Positions 53,647-63,050 are shown, numbered from the stretch's first letter. The stretch: 64,000 nt of DNA from Tildeniella torsiva UHER 1998/13D (GCA_019358835.1 JAHHIH010000020.1:48048-112047); one strand, 5' to 3'. The notes: generated by a model from the sequence alone, not told the origin. Made by a program: numbers and translations.

Positions 53647-55308
53647 ATGAAATCCCTCGGTGCCCCCTGGAAAGCCTCACTACCACGGCCCGACGGCTGG
53701 ACGCTGGCCGTCGGGCTGATCGCCCTGGTGATGCTGCTGCCGGTGGCAATCATTCTCGCCAGCCTATTCACCAACACCAGCGATGCGTGGGGGCACCTGG
53801 CAACCACGGTGCTGCCCGAGTACATTCGCAACTCTCTGGTGCTGATGGTGGGGGTGGGGGTGGGGGTGCTGGCGATCGGGGTGAGCACCGCCTGGCTGGT
53901 GAGCACCTGCCAATTTTGGGGCCGACGCTGGTTTGAGTGGCTGCTGCTGCTGCCGTTGGCGGCCCCGACCTACATTCTCGCCTACGTCTATACCGACACG
54001 CTGGAGTATTTTGGCCCGGTGCAGACGGCCCTGCGCGGCCTGTTTGGCTGGCAGCGGGCGACGGACTACTGGTTTCCGAATATTCGCTCGATTGAGGGTG
54101 CAATTCTACTCTTTAGCCTGACGCTCTACCCCTACGTGTACCTGCTGGCGCGGGTGGCGTTTTTAGAACAGTCAACCGCGACGCTGGAGGCGAGTCGCTC
54201 GCTGGGCTGCGGCCCCTGGCGAAGCTTTCGGGCGGTGGCGTTGCCCATGGCCCGCCCGGCGATCGCCGCTGGCACCGCCCTGGCCCTGATGGAAACCCTG
54301 AACGACTTTGGTACGGTGGCCTACTTCAGCGTTTCGACCTTTACTACGGGCATCTATCGCACCTGGTTTGGCATGGGCGATCGCCCGGCGGCGGTGCAGC
54401 TGTCGGCGGTGCTGCTGCTGTTTATCTTTGCGCTGGTGGTGCTTGAGCAGCGATCGCGCCGTCGCGCCCGCTACTACCAGGGCATGGCCCGCACCATTTC
54501 CCAGTCGCGCTACGGGCTGGGCGGGCTGCGGGCTTTAGGGGCCTGGCTGGTCTGCGCCATTCCCGTGCTGCTGGGGTTGATTATCCCCACCGGGCTGCTG
54601 CTGGGGATGACGGTGCGCAATGCCGAAGCCACCCTCAACGGCGACTTTGTGGTGCTGGGGTTTAACAGTCTAGTGCTGGCGGTGCTGGCGGCGGTGCTAG
54701 CAGTGCTGCTGGCGCTGGTGATGGCCTACGGTCTGCGGCTCAATGGCACGCCGTTTCTTAAGCTCTCGGTGCAGGGGGCCAACCTGGGCTACGCTGTGCC
54801 GGGGGCGGTGATTGCGGTGGGCACGCTGATTCCCCTGGCGCGGTTTGACAATGCGATCGACGCCTGGATGCGGCAGACGTTTGGATTCTCCACTGGGCTG
54901 TTGCTCAGCGGCACCACTATTGCGCTGATGTTTGCCTACCTGGTGCGGTTTTTGGCGGTGAGCTTTGGGGCGATCGAGGCGGGGTTGGGCAAAATTAAGC
55001 CTTCGCTGGACGATGCGGCCCGCAGCCTGGGCCAAACCCCCAACCAAACCCTGATGAAAATTCACCGCCCGCTGCTGGGCAGCAGCTTGCTCACCGCCAC
55101 CATGCTGGTGTTTGTGGATGTGATGAAAGAGCTGCCCGCCACGCTGATTATTCGCCCGTTTAATTTCGATACCCTGGCGGTGCGGGTCTACCAGTACGCC
55201 GCCGACGAGCGGCTGATCGAGGCCTCGGCCCCGGCGCTGGCGATCATTCTGGTGGGGCTGCTGCCGGTGCTGTGGCTGAGCAAGCAAATCGCCAACGAAG
55301 GCAGGTGA
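53647..55308 (+). CDS. Iron(III)-type ABC transporter permease (two-domain)
   Basis: A 553-residue membrane protein with 12 helices and two copies of the permease EAA loop: TLEASRSLGCGPWRSFRAVALPMARPAI and LDDAARSLGQTPNQTLMKIHRPL. This is the FutB/SfuB/ThiP arrangement of ferric-iron and thiamine permeases. The neighbouring genes do not include a binding protein or ATPase, so the cargo is inferred. In cyanobacteria FutB is the closest comparison. ATG at 53647 is preferred to TTG 53638, three codons earlier. Confidence 0.86.
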   Translation: MKSLGAPWKASLPRPDGWTLAVGLIALVMLLPVAIILASLFTNTSDAWGHLATTVLPEYIRNSLVLMVGVGVGVLAIGVSTAWLVSTCQFWGRRWFEWLLLLPLAAPTYILAYVYTDTLEYFGPVQTALRGLFGWQRATDYWFPNIRSIEGAILLFSLTLYPYVYLLARVAFLEQSTATLEASRSLGCGPWRSFRAVALPMARPAIAAGTALALMETLNDFGTVAYFSVSTFTTGIYRTWFGMGDRPAAVQLSAVLLLFIFALVVLEQRSRRRARYYQGMARTISQSRYGLGGLRALGAWLVCAIPVLLGLIIPTGLLLGMTVRNAEATLNGDFVVLGFNSLVLAVLAAVLAVLLALVMAYGLRLNGTPFLKLSVQGANLGYAVPGAVIAVGTLIPLARFDNAIDAWMRQTFGFSTGLLLSGTTIALMFAYLVRFLAVSFGAIEAGLGKIKPSLDDAARSLGQTPNQTLMKIHRPLLGSSLLTATMLVFVDVMKELPATLIIRPFNFDTLAVRVYQYAADERLIEASAPALAIILVGLLPVLWLSKQIANEGR

Positions 55309-55397
55309 CTATACAGGAACCCTACTATTCCGTACACCTCATCCTGTGAGCCGAGATTGAGTAACAGAATGGCTTGTTCATCTCACGAACCTGATAC

Positions 55398-55406
55398 TGC
55401 TATAAA
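55398..55406 (+). promoter_or_regulatory. Extended -10 promoter upstream of the GH116 gene
   Basis: TGC-TATAAA forms an extended -10 box 40 bases before the ATG at 55446. No good -35 is seen at standard spacing, which is acceptable for an extended -10 promoter. Confidence 0.5.
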
Positions 55407-55445
55407 TTTTCTGCACCACTAAGCCCGCTCCGGTAAGATTTTGGG

Positions 55446-57950
55446 ATGACTGAAACCCCATCCCTCCCTCAAATTCCGTCCCAGGCGTGGCAGCGACCGA
55501 TCGGCCAGCCCTGGGAGCATCACTATATAGTGCGCTACGCCAGCAACCTCGACAATGGCCCAGACCACGGGGCACCCCTGGGCGGAATGGGGGCGGGGTG
55601 TGTGGGGCGATCGCCCAACGGCGACTTCAACCTCTGGCACATGGATGGCGGCGAGCATGTGTTCCAAAGCTTCCCCGGCTGTCAGTTCAGCCTGTGGGAG
55701 CAGGGGGGCGGCAGAACCCAGGCCTACGCCCTCAGTACCAAGCCGCCCGAGGATGACAGGCTGTCGTCGTGGTCGTGGTATCCCGCATCGACCAAAGCTC
55801 GCACCACGGGCAGCTACCACGCGCTGTATCCCCGCAGCTGGTACCGCTACGAAAACGTCTTTCGCGCCCAGATCACCTGCGAACAGATTTCGCCCATTTG
55901 GCCCGACAACTATAAAGAAGCCAGTTACCCCGCCGTCGCCTTTGAATGGACGGCCCACAACCCCACCACGACCCCCATCACCCTGAGCATCATGGTGAGC
56001 TGGCAAAACATGGTGGGCTGGTTCACCAACACGCAAAAATCTCCCGAGGTGCTGCTGCGCGATGACGGCAGCCCCTACTACGACTACGTGCCTGCGCTCG
56101 GCAAGAGCACCGGCAACTTTAACCAGTTCATCAACGCCGATGGCCTCAAGGCTTTGGTAATGGATGGAGCCTGGCAGGGCGATCCCAAGGAAGGTGACGG
56201 CCAGTGGTGCATCGCCGCGCTGGACGACCCCAATGTAGAAGTTTCCTATGACCTGCGCTGGAACCCGGCGGGTGACGGGCGCGACCTGTGGGATTCGTTC
56301 GCCAAGCTGGGGCGGCTGATGAATCTGCTGGATACGTCGCCAGCGGAGGAAGGAGAGCAGATTGGTGGTGCGATCGCCCTGCGCTTTACCCTACAACCCG
56401 GCGAAACCCGCCAGATTCCCGTTGCCCTGGCGTGGGATTTGCCCGTCACCGAATTCGCCGCTGGGGTCAACAACTTCCGCCGCTATACCGATTTCTACGG
56501 GAAGACGGGGCGGAATGCGAGGGCGATCGCCTTCGACGCCCTGACCGAATACAAAACCTGGCAGCAGCACATCACCGCCTGGCAGCAGCCGATTTTTGAC
56601 CGGTTCGACCTGCCCGACTGGTTCAAAATGGCGCTGTTTAACGAGCTGTATGACCTGGCCAGCGGCGGCACCCTGTGGAGTGCCACCACCGAGGCCGACC
56701 CGGTGGGCCAGTTTGCGGTGCTAGAGTGCATCGACTACCGCTGGTACGAAAGCCTCGACGTGCGCCTCTACGGCGGTTTCGCCACCCTGCTGCTGTGGCC
56801 CGAGCTAGAGAAAGCCGTGCTGCGCGCCTTTGCCCGCGCCATCCCCGCCCAGGACGAGCGACGACGGATTATCGGCTACTACGTCACCATGGGGCTAGAA
56901 AATCCCCCCGCCATTCGCAAGCTGAAAGGAGCCACCCCCCACGACCTCGGTGCCCCCAACGAGCACCCCTGGGCGCAGACCAACTACACCAGCTACCAAG
57001 ACTGCAACCTGTGGAAAGACCTGGGCAGCGACTTTGTGCTCCAGGTCTACCGCGCTTACCAGTTCACCGGGGCGACGGATGTAGACTTTCTCAAAGACTG
57101 CTGGCCAGCGGTGGTCGATACTCTTCAATATCTCAAGCAGTTCGATCGCGACGGCGACGGCATTCCCGAAAACGAGGGTGCCCCCGACCAAACCTTCGAC
57201 GACTGGCAGCTCAAGGGCATTAGCGCCTACTGCGGCGGGCTGTGGCTAGGGGCCATGGAGGCGGCGATCGCGATCGCCGACATCCTCACCAACCACAACC
57301 TCGCCCCCGGCAACACCCCGATCTTACTCAGCCAGTACCGCCGCTGGCTCGACAACGGCCTTAAGGCCTACCACCCCAAACTGTGGAACGGGCGCTACTA
57401 CCGACTAGATACGGGCAGCGGCTCGGATGTGGTGATGGCAGACCAGCTCTGCGGCCAGTTTATGGTGCGCCACCTGGGCCTGCCAGATCTGGTGGAGGAT
57501 GAATTTACCCTATCGGCCCTCGACGCCATCTACGACGCTTGTTTTGTGAAATTTAACCAGGTGGTGCAGAGCCAGGAACGGCCCCCCCAGCAGAAGTTTG
57601 AGGGCGCACAGCTGGGCAACTTTAGCGCGGCAACGCTGAAGCTGGCGATCGGCGCGGCCAATGGCGTGTTACCGGATGGTAGCCCGGAAGACCCCGACAG
57701 CACCCACCAGCAGGAGGTGTGGATCGGCATCAACTTTGGTCTGGCGGCGTTCTTTGCCCAGATGGGCAAGCGGGAAGAGGCGATGGCGATCGCAGACTCC
57801 GTGATCCACCAAATCTACGCCTACGGTCTGCAATTTCGCACTCCCGAGGCGATTACTGCCCTGGGCACCTACCGCGCCTGCCACTACATGCGCCCCATGG
57901 CAATCTGGGGTTTGTACGACGTGCTCACCGCCAGCACCGATTTACCGTAA
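55446..57950 (+). CDS. GH116-family glycosidase (GBA2-like glucosylceramidase fold)
   Basis: An 834-residue enzyme with the two-part GBA2 layout: an N-terminal beta domain (residues about 45-380, GAPLGGMGAGCVGRSPNGDF) and a C-terminal (alpha/alpha)6 domain. The nucleophile region is VLECIDYRWYESLDVRLYG, with Glu427 at the position of the GBA2 nucleophile. The acid/base region is PDQTFDDW with AYCGGLWLGA. TxGH116-type bacterial enzymes hydrolyse beta-glucosides or beta-xylosides; the natural substrate here is unknown. There is no signal peptide, so it is cytosolic. Its end overlaps the oppositely oriented hicA by 9 bases. Confidence 0.9.
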   Translation: MTETPSLPQIPSQAWQRPIGQPWEHHYIVRYASNLDNGPDHGAPLGGMGAGCVGRSPNGDFNLWHMDGGEHVFQSFPGCQFSLWEQGGGRTQAYALSTKPPEDDRLSSWSWYPASTKARTTGSYHALYPRSWYRYENVFRAQITCEQISPIWPDNYKEASYPAVAFEWTAHNPTTTPITLSIMVSWQNMVGWFTNTQKSPEVLLRDDGSPYYDYVPALGKSTGNFNQFINADGLKALVMDGAWQGDPKEGDGQWCIAALDDPNVEVSYDLRWNPAGDGRDLWDSFAKLGRLMNLLDTSPAEEGEQIGGAIALRFTLQPGETRQIPVALAWDLPVTEFAAGVNNFRRYTDFYGKTGRNARAIAFDALTEYKTWQQHITAWQQPIFDRFDLPDWFKMALFNELYDLASGGTLWSATTEADPVGQFAVLECIDYRWYESLDVRLYGGFATLLLWPELEKAVLRAFARAIPAQDERRRIIGYYVTMGLENPPAIRKLKGATPHDLGAPNEHPWAQTNYTSYQDCNLWKDLGSDFVLQVYRAYQFTGATDVDFLKDCWPAVVDTLQYLKQFDRDGDGIPENEGAPDQTFDDWQLKGISAYCGGLWLGAMEAAIAIADILTNHNLAPGNTPILLSQYRRWLDNGLKAYHPKLWNGRYYRLDTGSGSDVVMADQLCGQFMVRHLGLPDLVEDEFTLSALDAIYDACFVKFNQVVQSQERPPQQKFEGAQLGNFSAATLKLAIGAANGVLPDGSPEDPDSTHQQEVWIGINFGLAAFFAQMGKREEAMAIADSVIHQIYAYGLQFRTPEAITALGTYRACHYMRPMAIWGLYDVLTASTDLP

Positions 57951-58163
57951 ATTCTCCCATTCCTCGCGGCGGATCACAGCCTGGCGAAGAATTTTTCCTA
58001 AAAGTGCTTTGCTAATCTCTCCCTGATGGGGATTGGGGATGGTCAGACGGAGTGTTTCTTTAACCATGAACTGATGTTTGCCGCCGGAGTATGGCCCTTC
58101 AAACCCAAGCATTCGCAGGTAGCGGATCAAGTCATTGCGCTTGATCGAGCCAAAGGTAGGCAT
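57942..58163 (-). CDS. hicA: HicA-type toxin
   Basis: A 73-residue dsRBD-fold ribonuclease toxin. The opening FGSIKRNDLIRYLRMLGF and the catalytic His30 in GGKHQFM are typical. HicA cuts mRNA and tmRNA when not neutralised by HicB. It is translated after hicB, overlapping it by one base (58163). Its 3' end overlaps the GH116 gene on the other strand, which suggests the module was inserted close to that gene or the two share a compact terminus. Confidence 0.9.
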   Translation of the reverse strand: MPTFGSIKRNDLIRYLRMLGFEGPYSGGKHQFMVKETLRLTIPNPHQGEISKALLGKILRQAVIRREEWENLR

Positions 58164-58408
58164 TACGCTACCTCAACCGCTGTAGGGTTTATATCAACGC
58201 CATCGAGAACGGGGAGGGTATGCCCGAGCCGCAATCCGAGAATGAGCCATTCTTCTAGCACGCTTTGTAGCTCCTCGCGGCAAGCTTCTAGAGTGTTGGC
58301 ATTGCTCAAAACACCTGGGCAGGCCGGAATTTCACCATAGTAGGTATGGTCGTCTAGCAGCTCGTAGACCGCTTTGTGCATGGCTGTTTGAATGTAGCGA
58401 GTCAGCAT
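58163..58408 (-). CDS. hicB: HicB-type antitoxin
   Basis: An 81-residue protein with the partial RNase H-like HicB fold: AVYELLDDHTYYGEIPACPGVLSNANTLEACREEL, where the GEIPACPGV-type sequence is the family signature. It lacks a separate DNA-binding domain, as in the short cyanobacterial HicB form. The antitoxin is encoded before the toxin, opposite to the classical hicA-hicB order. The ATG at 58408 lies 130 bases from the divergent antitoxin gene at 58538, with the ACCCC-GTA-GGGGT dyad (58454-58466) in between. Confidence 0.9.
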   Translation of the reverse strand: MLTRYIQTAMHKAVYELLDDHTYYGEIPACPGVLSNANTLEACREELQSVLEEWLILGLRLGHTLPVLDGVDINPTAVEVA

Positions 58409-58537
58409 GGGCTATCTACCGTAAGCTATAGGGCGATCATAGGACAAATAAATACCCCGTAGGGGTCTTCGCAGTGCGATGGCCCCACCGCAGGAGCCGC
58501 TGTTAAACTGCAAACAGATAGAGCATCGCTAAGTGCC

Positions 58538-58750
58538 ATGATTGATCCCCAAGTGCAGTATGTCTCTGATGATCAGGGTGAGGTAACGGGTGTTATCCTC
58601 TCCATCCAGCTTTGGCAGGAGATTTTGAGCGAGCTTGAAACCCAGCATTTACTCAAGAGTGAAGCCATGCGCCAGCGGCTGTTGGATGCCAGAAAACGCT
58701 CCACCGGGGTCGCCTTTAATACGGCCATCGCCGAGCTTGGGTTGGAATGA
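58538..58750 (+). CDS. Antitoxin of a YoeB-type system
   Basis: A 70-residue protein with a beta-like N-terminus (VQYVSDDQGEVTGVILSIQLW) and a helical C-terminus (ARKRSTGVAFNTAIAELGL). This is the length and layout of RelB/YefM/Phd-like antitoxins and the short unnamed antitoxins often found with YoeB in cyanobacteria. It overlaps the toxin start by four bases (ATGA), the coupling seen in such pairs. I cannot assign the fold more closely. The pair is divergent from hicBA. Confidence 0.8.
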   Translation: MIDPQVQYVSDDQGEVTGVILSIQLWQEILSELETQHLLKSEAMRQRLLDARKRSTGVAFNTAIAELGLE

Positions 58751-59004
58751 AACCCGTTGAGTTCGACAGCAGCGCTTTTGAAGATTTGGCCTGGTGGATT
58801 CAGCAGGATCGCAAGACATCCCTTCGCATCATCAAGCTGATCAAAGAAATTCAGCGTACACCGTTTACGGGCACTGGCAAGCCAGAACCGCTCAAACATG
58901 AGCTTCATGGCTGTTGGTCACGGCGCATTACCCAAGAGCATCGCTTGGTTTACGAGGTTACAGACGACAAAATTCGCATTTTGGCCTGTCGCTATCACTA
59001 TTGA
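58747..59004 (+). CDS. Txe/YoeB-family toxin
   Basis: An 85-residue endoribonuclease toxin of the RelE superfamily. The segments EFDSSAFEDLAWWIQQDRK, GKPEPLKHELHGCWSRRI, HRLVYEV and the C-terminal ACRYHY are the YoeB hallmarks, including the C-terminal His-Tyr. YoeB cuts mRNA at the ribosomal A site. The pair is an intact unit of under 500 bases. Both toxin and antitoxin are translated from overlapping frames. Confidence 0.93.
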   Translation: MKPVEFDSSAFEDLAWWIQQDRKTSLRIIKLIKEIQRTPFTGTGKPEPLKHELHGCWSRRITQEHRLVYEVTDDKIRILACRYHY

Positions 59005-59221
59005 AGCAGTAACGTATTTGCCCTAGGCGCAAGTCCGATACCGATGACTTAGCAATGGAGAAATCACAGCATAACGCTCACGACGCGATGACCGGCACCC
59101 CTGCTGCCACCCGCTCACCTGCGCCCCAAACCGTTCACCGATGGCAGCCGCCGGACGCCCATTGAGGTGTGCAGTACAATTAAACTGGCCCAGCACCCGT
59201 CCGCTTAACCCCCCGCCACCT

Positions 59222-60103
59222 ATGCGCCCTGCCCCGCCCGATCGCACCCCGCCCGCTCCACCGCGCTATGCTGACCCGGTAGATCCCTGGCCTATTCCGG
59301 TGCCCCAGCCTGTGCCGCAGAAAAAAACGCGTTCGCGAAGCGACTCTCGTGGAGTTTCGCCCTTTCGCCCCGTTCGCACGGTTTTCAACGCGCTGATTGG
59401 CGGCGCGGTGCTGGTGGGCATCGCGGCGGGGGTGGGCTTTTGGCGATCAGGCGATCGCTTCCTCGAAGGCGTGCGCATCATGCTCACCCCGGCCCCGGCG
59501 GAGCCGCAGGTAGATGTGCGTTCTGTCGTTGTGCAGCAATTGCGGGGAGCCAGCGAGCTGACCACGGCGATTTTTGCCATGGAGGCGGTGGTGCCCACCA
59601 AGAGCGATCGCACCCTGGCAGGCTACGTGATTGGCTCTACCAATCTGCTTTACATTGCCTACGGTGAAGTGCGGGCCGGGGTCGATCTGGCCGAACTCAC
59701 ACCTGAGAATATTCAGGTCATTGGCGATGGTGCCATTCAAATCACGCTGCCGCCGCCCAAAATTCTCGACAGCAAAATCGACCTCAGCAAATCGAACGTG
59801 TTTGACTACAGTCGAGGCTTTTTAGGCCTTGGCCCCGACACCGCCCCCGAGCTACAAGAAAAAGCCCAGCAGGAAGCGCTAATCAAAATTGAGGAAGCCG
59901 CTTGTAGCGAGGGTCTGCTGGCCGAGGCCAATCGTCGCGCCGAAGTTACGGTCGGGCAACTCCTGGCCACCGCAGGCTTTGAAACCGTCACCGTCACCAC
60001 CCAGCCGCCGACTAATTCCGCCTGTGCAGCGCCTGCAAATAGCGATACAGTGTTACCGGGTTTACCAGTACCCACTCCGCCCGCTGAAGAACCTGGCCAA
60101 TAA
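59222..60103 (+). CDS. DUF4230-domain membrane-anchored protein
   Basis: A 293-residue protein. The first 50 residues are Pro-rich (PAPPDRTPPAPPRY). A single hydrophobic helix (about residues 55-77, FNALIGGAVLVGIAAGVGF) precedes the DUF4230 domain: VVVQQLRGASELTTAIFAME, VGIGSTNLLYIAYGEVRAG-like strands, then helical EKAQQEALIKIEEAACSEGLLAEANRRAE. The domain has unknown function; the protein is probably anchored and periplasm- or lumen-facing. ATG 59222 is chosen over an in-frame ATG at 59141 that gives an unlikely Pro-rich extension. The C-terminus ends near the GST gene by 9 bases. Confidence 0.78.
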   Translation: MRPAPPDRTPPAPPRYADPVDPWPIPVPQPVPQKKTRSRSDSRGVSPFRPVRTVFNALIGGAVLVGIAAGVGFWRSGDRFLEGVRIMLTPAPAEPQVDVRSVVVQQLRGASELTTAIFAMEAVVPTKSDRTLAGYVIGSTNLLYIAYGEVRAGVDLAELTPENIQVIGDGAIQITLPPPKILDSKIDLSKSNVFDYSRGFLGLGPDTAPELQEKAQQEALIKIEEAACSEGLLAEANRRAEVTVGQLLATAGFETVTVTTQPPTNSACAAPANSDTVLPGLPVPTPPAEEPGQ

Positions 60104-60112
60104 GGATTTTCC

Positions 60113-60910
60113 ATGCTAGAGCTGTACCAGTTTGAAGCCTCCACCTTTGCCGAAAAAATTCGGCTGATTCTCGACTATAAGCAGGTGCCCTACCGCAAGG
60201 TTGAAGTGACCCCCGGCGTGGGCCAGGTCGAGGTGTTTCAGATGTCGGGCCAGCGTCAGGTGCCAGTGCTCAAGGATGGTGAGCAGGTGATTCCTGACTC
60301 GACCGCGATCGCCCTGCACCTCGAAAAAGCCTACCCCGATCGCCCCCTAATCCCCACCGATCCCAAGCAAAAGGGCCTCTGCCTGGCGCTAGAGAGCTGG
60401 GCCGACGAGGCGATCGTCTCCAAAGCCCGCGTGGTCATGGTGGGCGCGTTCAAGCAGCACCCCAACTTTCGCACGGCGCTGCTGCCCAGCTTTACCCCCG
60501 CGCCCCTGCGCAGCCTGGTAGGCGCACTGCCCGGCGATTTGCTCAACCTGGTGGGTACAGGTGTTGGCTTTGGCCCCGACGACATTAAAGTTGCCACTGC
60601 TGGCCTGCGTCAGGATCTCGAAGCCCTGGTGCTGATGCTGCAAACCAGTCCCTACCTGCTGGGCGATACACCCACCCTGGCTGACTTTGCCGTGGCCGCC
60701 GCCACCATGTATCTCAAGTTCCCCACCGCCCAGTATGTCGATCTGCCCGAGGGCATCGGCGGCAAGGGTGTCCCCGGCATTGCGGATGTGCCCGAATACA
60801 AAGCCTTCTTTGACTGGCGCGATCGCCTCTACGCTGAATTCCGCACTATCCGCACCAACGTGCCCCCTGCCAGTTCTGGCAGTGGCCCTACCCCCATCAG
60901 CATCGACTAG
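60113..60910 (+). CDS. Glutathione S-transferase family protein
   Basis: A 265-residue protein. The thioredoxin-like N-terminal domain has YQFEASTFAEKIRLILDYKQVPYR and QVPVLKDGEQVIPDSTAIALHLE, including the cis-Pro and the Ser after the Asp used for glutathione binding. The helical C-terminal domain contains LLGDTPTLADFAVAAA. Function may be conjugation, peroxidase or maleylacetoacetate isomerase-like activity; not distinguishable. AAGGA six bases before ATG 60113 supports the start. It is tightly packed between DUF4230 and glcE, implying one transcript. Confidence 0.9.
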   Translation: MLELYQFEASTFAEKIRLILDYKQVPYRKVEVTPGVGQVEVFQMSGQRQVPVLKDGEQVIPDSTAIALHLEKAYPDRPLIPTDPKQKGLCLALESWADEAIVSKARVVMVGAFKQHPNFRTALLPSFTPAPLRSLVGALPGDLLNLVGTGVGFGPDDIKVATAGLRQDLEALVLMLQTSPYLLGDTPTLADFAVAAATMYLKFPTAQYVDLPEGIGGKGVPGIADVPEYKAFFDWRDRLYAEFRTIRTNVPPASSGSGPTPISID

Positions 60911-60913
60911 GGT

Positions 60914-62185
60914 ATGGCCAACGTTGCTGAAACTTTGGGGGAGGTTGTAGAGGGCGATCGCATTCTCCCCCCCGCCTCTCTTCATCTACCGGAATACCTC
61001 CGTCCAGAAGCCGTTGTTTACCCCGCCACCGAGGCCGAACTTGCGGCGGTGATGGCCTGCGCCCACAAGCATGGCTGGCGGGTAATCCCCTGCGGCAACG
61101 GCAGCAAACTGTCCTGGGGCGGTGTGGGCTCAGGGATGGATCTCGTTGTAAGTATGGCCCGACTCAACCAGGTAATCGACCATGCGGTGGGGGATATGAC
61201 CCTCACGGCCCAGGCTGGGGTGAAATTGGCGGATTTAGTCCCTCTGCTGGCCCAGCACAACCAGTTTCTCGCTGTGGATCCTGCCTATCCAGACCAGGCG
61301 ACCCTAGGGGGAATTGTTGCGACCGCCGATACCGGCAGCCTGCGCCAGCGCTACGGCGGGCTGCGGGATATGCTGATCGGCATTTCCTTTGTGCGCTATG
61401 ACGGGGCGATCGCCAAGGCAGGCGGGCGCGTGGTCAAAAACGTGGCGGGCTACGACCTGATGAAGTTGCTCACTGGTTCCTATGGCACCCTGGGCATCAT
61501 TTCTCAGCTCACGTTTCGTCTTTATCCAGGGCAAGATGAGGCTAAAACCGTAGTCATCACCGGAGCCGCCAGCGCAATTGACGCCCTCGTCAGTGCTGTG
61601 CGTCTGTCATCCCTCACCCCAGTGGCACTCGATATATTGTCACCCGCATTGACTGTGCGCCTCGGCTATGGGGAAACCTTTGCGCTACTAGCCCAGTTTC
61701 AATCCATTGCGCCGGGGGTAGACGAACAGGTCAACGCCCTCTTGGCCATGATCGGAGCCGATCTATTTGCCAAGGTGTTAGAGGGTGCAGAAGATGAGCA
61801 AATTTGGGCAACAGCTCGCGATGCTCTCTTCCCTAAATCAGAGGAACAACCTGAGGCCATTGTGGCTAAGGCGGGCCTACCTCCGGCCCAGGCGGTGGCT
61901 TGGCTCAACCAACTGCCCTCTAGTTGTCTGGCTCGCATCCATGCGGGTAGCGGTATTGGGACGGTGCGGCTCGCAGTGGCCACGGCGGACTTGGTAAACG
62001 AACTGCGGGCGGCCTGCACCCTTAATCACGGCTACCTCACTCTGCTGGAAGCACCGTGCTCCCTAAAACAATTGGTGGATGTGTGGGGCTACAGCGGCAA
62101 TGCTTTGAGTGTGATGAAGGCGATCAAAGCCCAGTTCGATCCTAATCACATCCTTAGCCCCGGCAGGTTTGTGGGCGGTATTTAA
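60914..62185 (+). CDS. glcE: FAD-binding oxidase, glycolate oxidase subunit GlcE-like
   Basis: A 423-residue protein with the PCMH-type FAD domain: PATEAELAAVMACAHKHGWRV, LAVDPAYPDQATLGGIVAT, GSLRQRYGGLRDMLIG and KAGGRVVKNVAGYDLMKLL. The C-terminal segment SPGRFVGG is the standard end of GlcD/GlcE proteins. In GlcDEF-type glycolate dehydrogenase, GlcE is the smaller flavoprotein. No glcD or glcF gene lies in this window, so the complex would be assembled from distant genes. It starts three bases after the GST stop and is in the same operon. Confidence 0.88.
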   Translation: MANVAETLGEVVEGDRILPPASLHLPEYLRPEAVVYPATEAELAAVMACAHKHGWRVIPCGNGSKLSWGGVGSGMDLVVSMARLNQVIDHAVGDMTLTAQAGVKLADLVPLLAQHNQFLAVDPAYPDQATLGGIVATADTGSLRQRYGGLRDMLIGISFVRYDGAIAKAGGRVVKNVAGYDLMKLLTGSYGTLGIISQLTFRLYPGQDEAKTVVITGAASAIDALVSAVRLSSLTPVALDILSPALTVRLGYGETFALLAQFQSIAPGVDEQVNALLAMIGADLFAKVLEGAEDEQIWATARDALFPKSEEQPEAIVAKAGLPPAQAVAWLNQLPSSCLARIHAGSGIGTVRLAVATADLVNELRAACTLNHGYLTLLEAPCSLKQLVDVWGYSGNALSVMKAIKAQFDPNHILSPGRFVGGI

Positions 62186-62247
62186 TAAGGAGCGATGGTC
62201 GTTGGCGCAGCCTCTCCAGGGGAGAAAGACCGGCCAAAGGCCAACGC

Positions 62248-62922
62248 CTATCGACAAATCTTCAGCATTTTATTTCCACCTTTTTGAAACTCGTAGGCGA
62301 CCGGCTCAATCTGGACGCTGTAGCCTTTCCTGGACAACTCTTCTAGAACCACGTCCAAATGCGGATAGGGCTCACAATTGAGCTGAATCAACGGAAAAAT
62401 CCGCACTTCGATCGCAACTCGCAGCAGTTCTTGAATCGATACCATGTGGAAATCAAGCGAGAGCTGCTCAGCATACAAAAATAGCAAATGGGAGCACAGG
62501 CACAGCTCAAACTGGTCGTCGTTGAAATCTAAGCTTGGCAGCGCCTGGCACAAATATCGACCTGCCGGTTTCCCTGCTTCATAGTCTGACAAAAATGTCT
62601 CCATGACGTTGAGGCGGGCCTGACCCAACGCATCGGCATCGCGAAAGGTCTGCCAGACGTAGCGGCTAGCATTTTGCCTGACCTGAGAAACAATTGAGTC
62701 GTAGGTGTCTCGCACTCGCTGCTCAATCTGCGCCGCAGAAAATTGATACACCGGGTCGATCGACACAACGGATTTCCCCAGCTTTGTCATTTCAGCATTA
62801 AAGCTGGCCGGGCCATCGCCGCAGCCGAGAATTTTTAGGTCTAAATCTGTCTCTGACAGGCTGAACATTGACCTGTATTCATCCAGCGTTCTGCCCCAGG
62901 GGACAATTTCGTTAAGCTGCAT
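62248..62922 (-). CDS. SAM-dependent methyltransferase-like protein
   Basis: A 224-residue protein with a Rossmann-like start: LKILGCGDGPASFNAEMTKLGKSVVSIDPVYQF, where GCGDGP is motif I and DP the acid after the second strand. The rest, including LPSLDFNDDQFELCLCSHLLFLY and SIQELLRVAIEVRIFPL, fits a class I methyltransferase fold. The acceptor is unknown. ATG at 62922 is used. It converges on glcE with a 62-base gap. I do not recognise a named family beyond this. Confidence 0.8.
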   Translation of the reverse strand: MQLNEIVPWGRTLDEYRSMFSLSETDLDLKILGCGDGPASFNAEMTKLGKSVVSIDPVYQFSAAQIEQRVRDTYDSIVSQVRQNASRYVWQTFRDADALGQARLNVMETFLSDYEAGKPAGRYLCQALPSLDFNDDQFELCLCSHLLFLYAEQLSLDFHMVSIQELLRVAIEVRIFPLIQLNCEPYPHLDVVLEELSRKGYSVQIEPVAYEFQKGGNKMLKICR

Positions 62923-62974
62923 AGGTGGACAGTCAATGATGAAACGACCTGATTGATTGATAAAACTTTAGAGA

Positions 62975-63050
62975 TAGGTTAGGTGAAATGCAATGGAACC
63001 CAATGCCAGAGCTAGTTTTGTTAGGTTTTAATATCGCACCACCTAACCTA
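62975..63050. repeat. TAGGTTAGGTG inverted repeat
   Basis: TAGGTTAGGTG (62975-62985) and CACCTAACCTA (63040-63050) are exact complements around 54 bases. The unit lies between the methyltransferase and TPR genes. Confidence 0.65.

Noticed and set aside
59054..59164. A 36-codon polar frame before the DUF4230 gene
   Set aside because: Low-complexity composition, no ribosome site, and no homology that I recognise.
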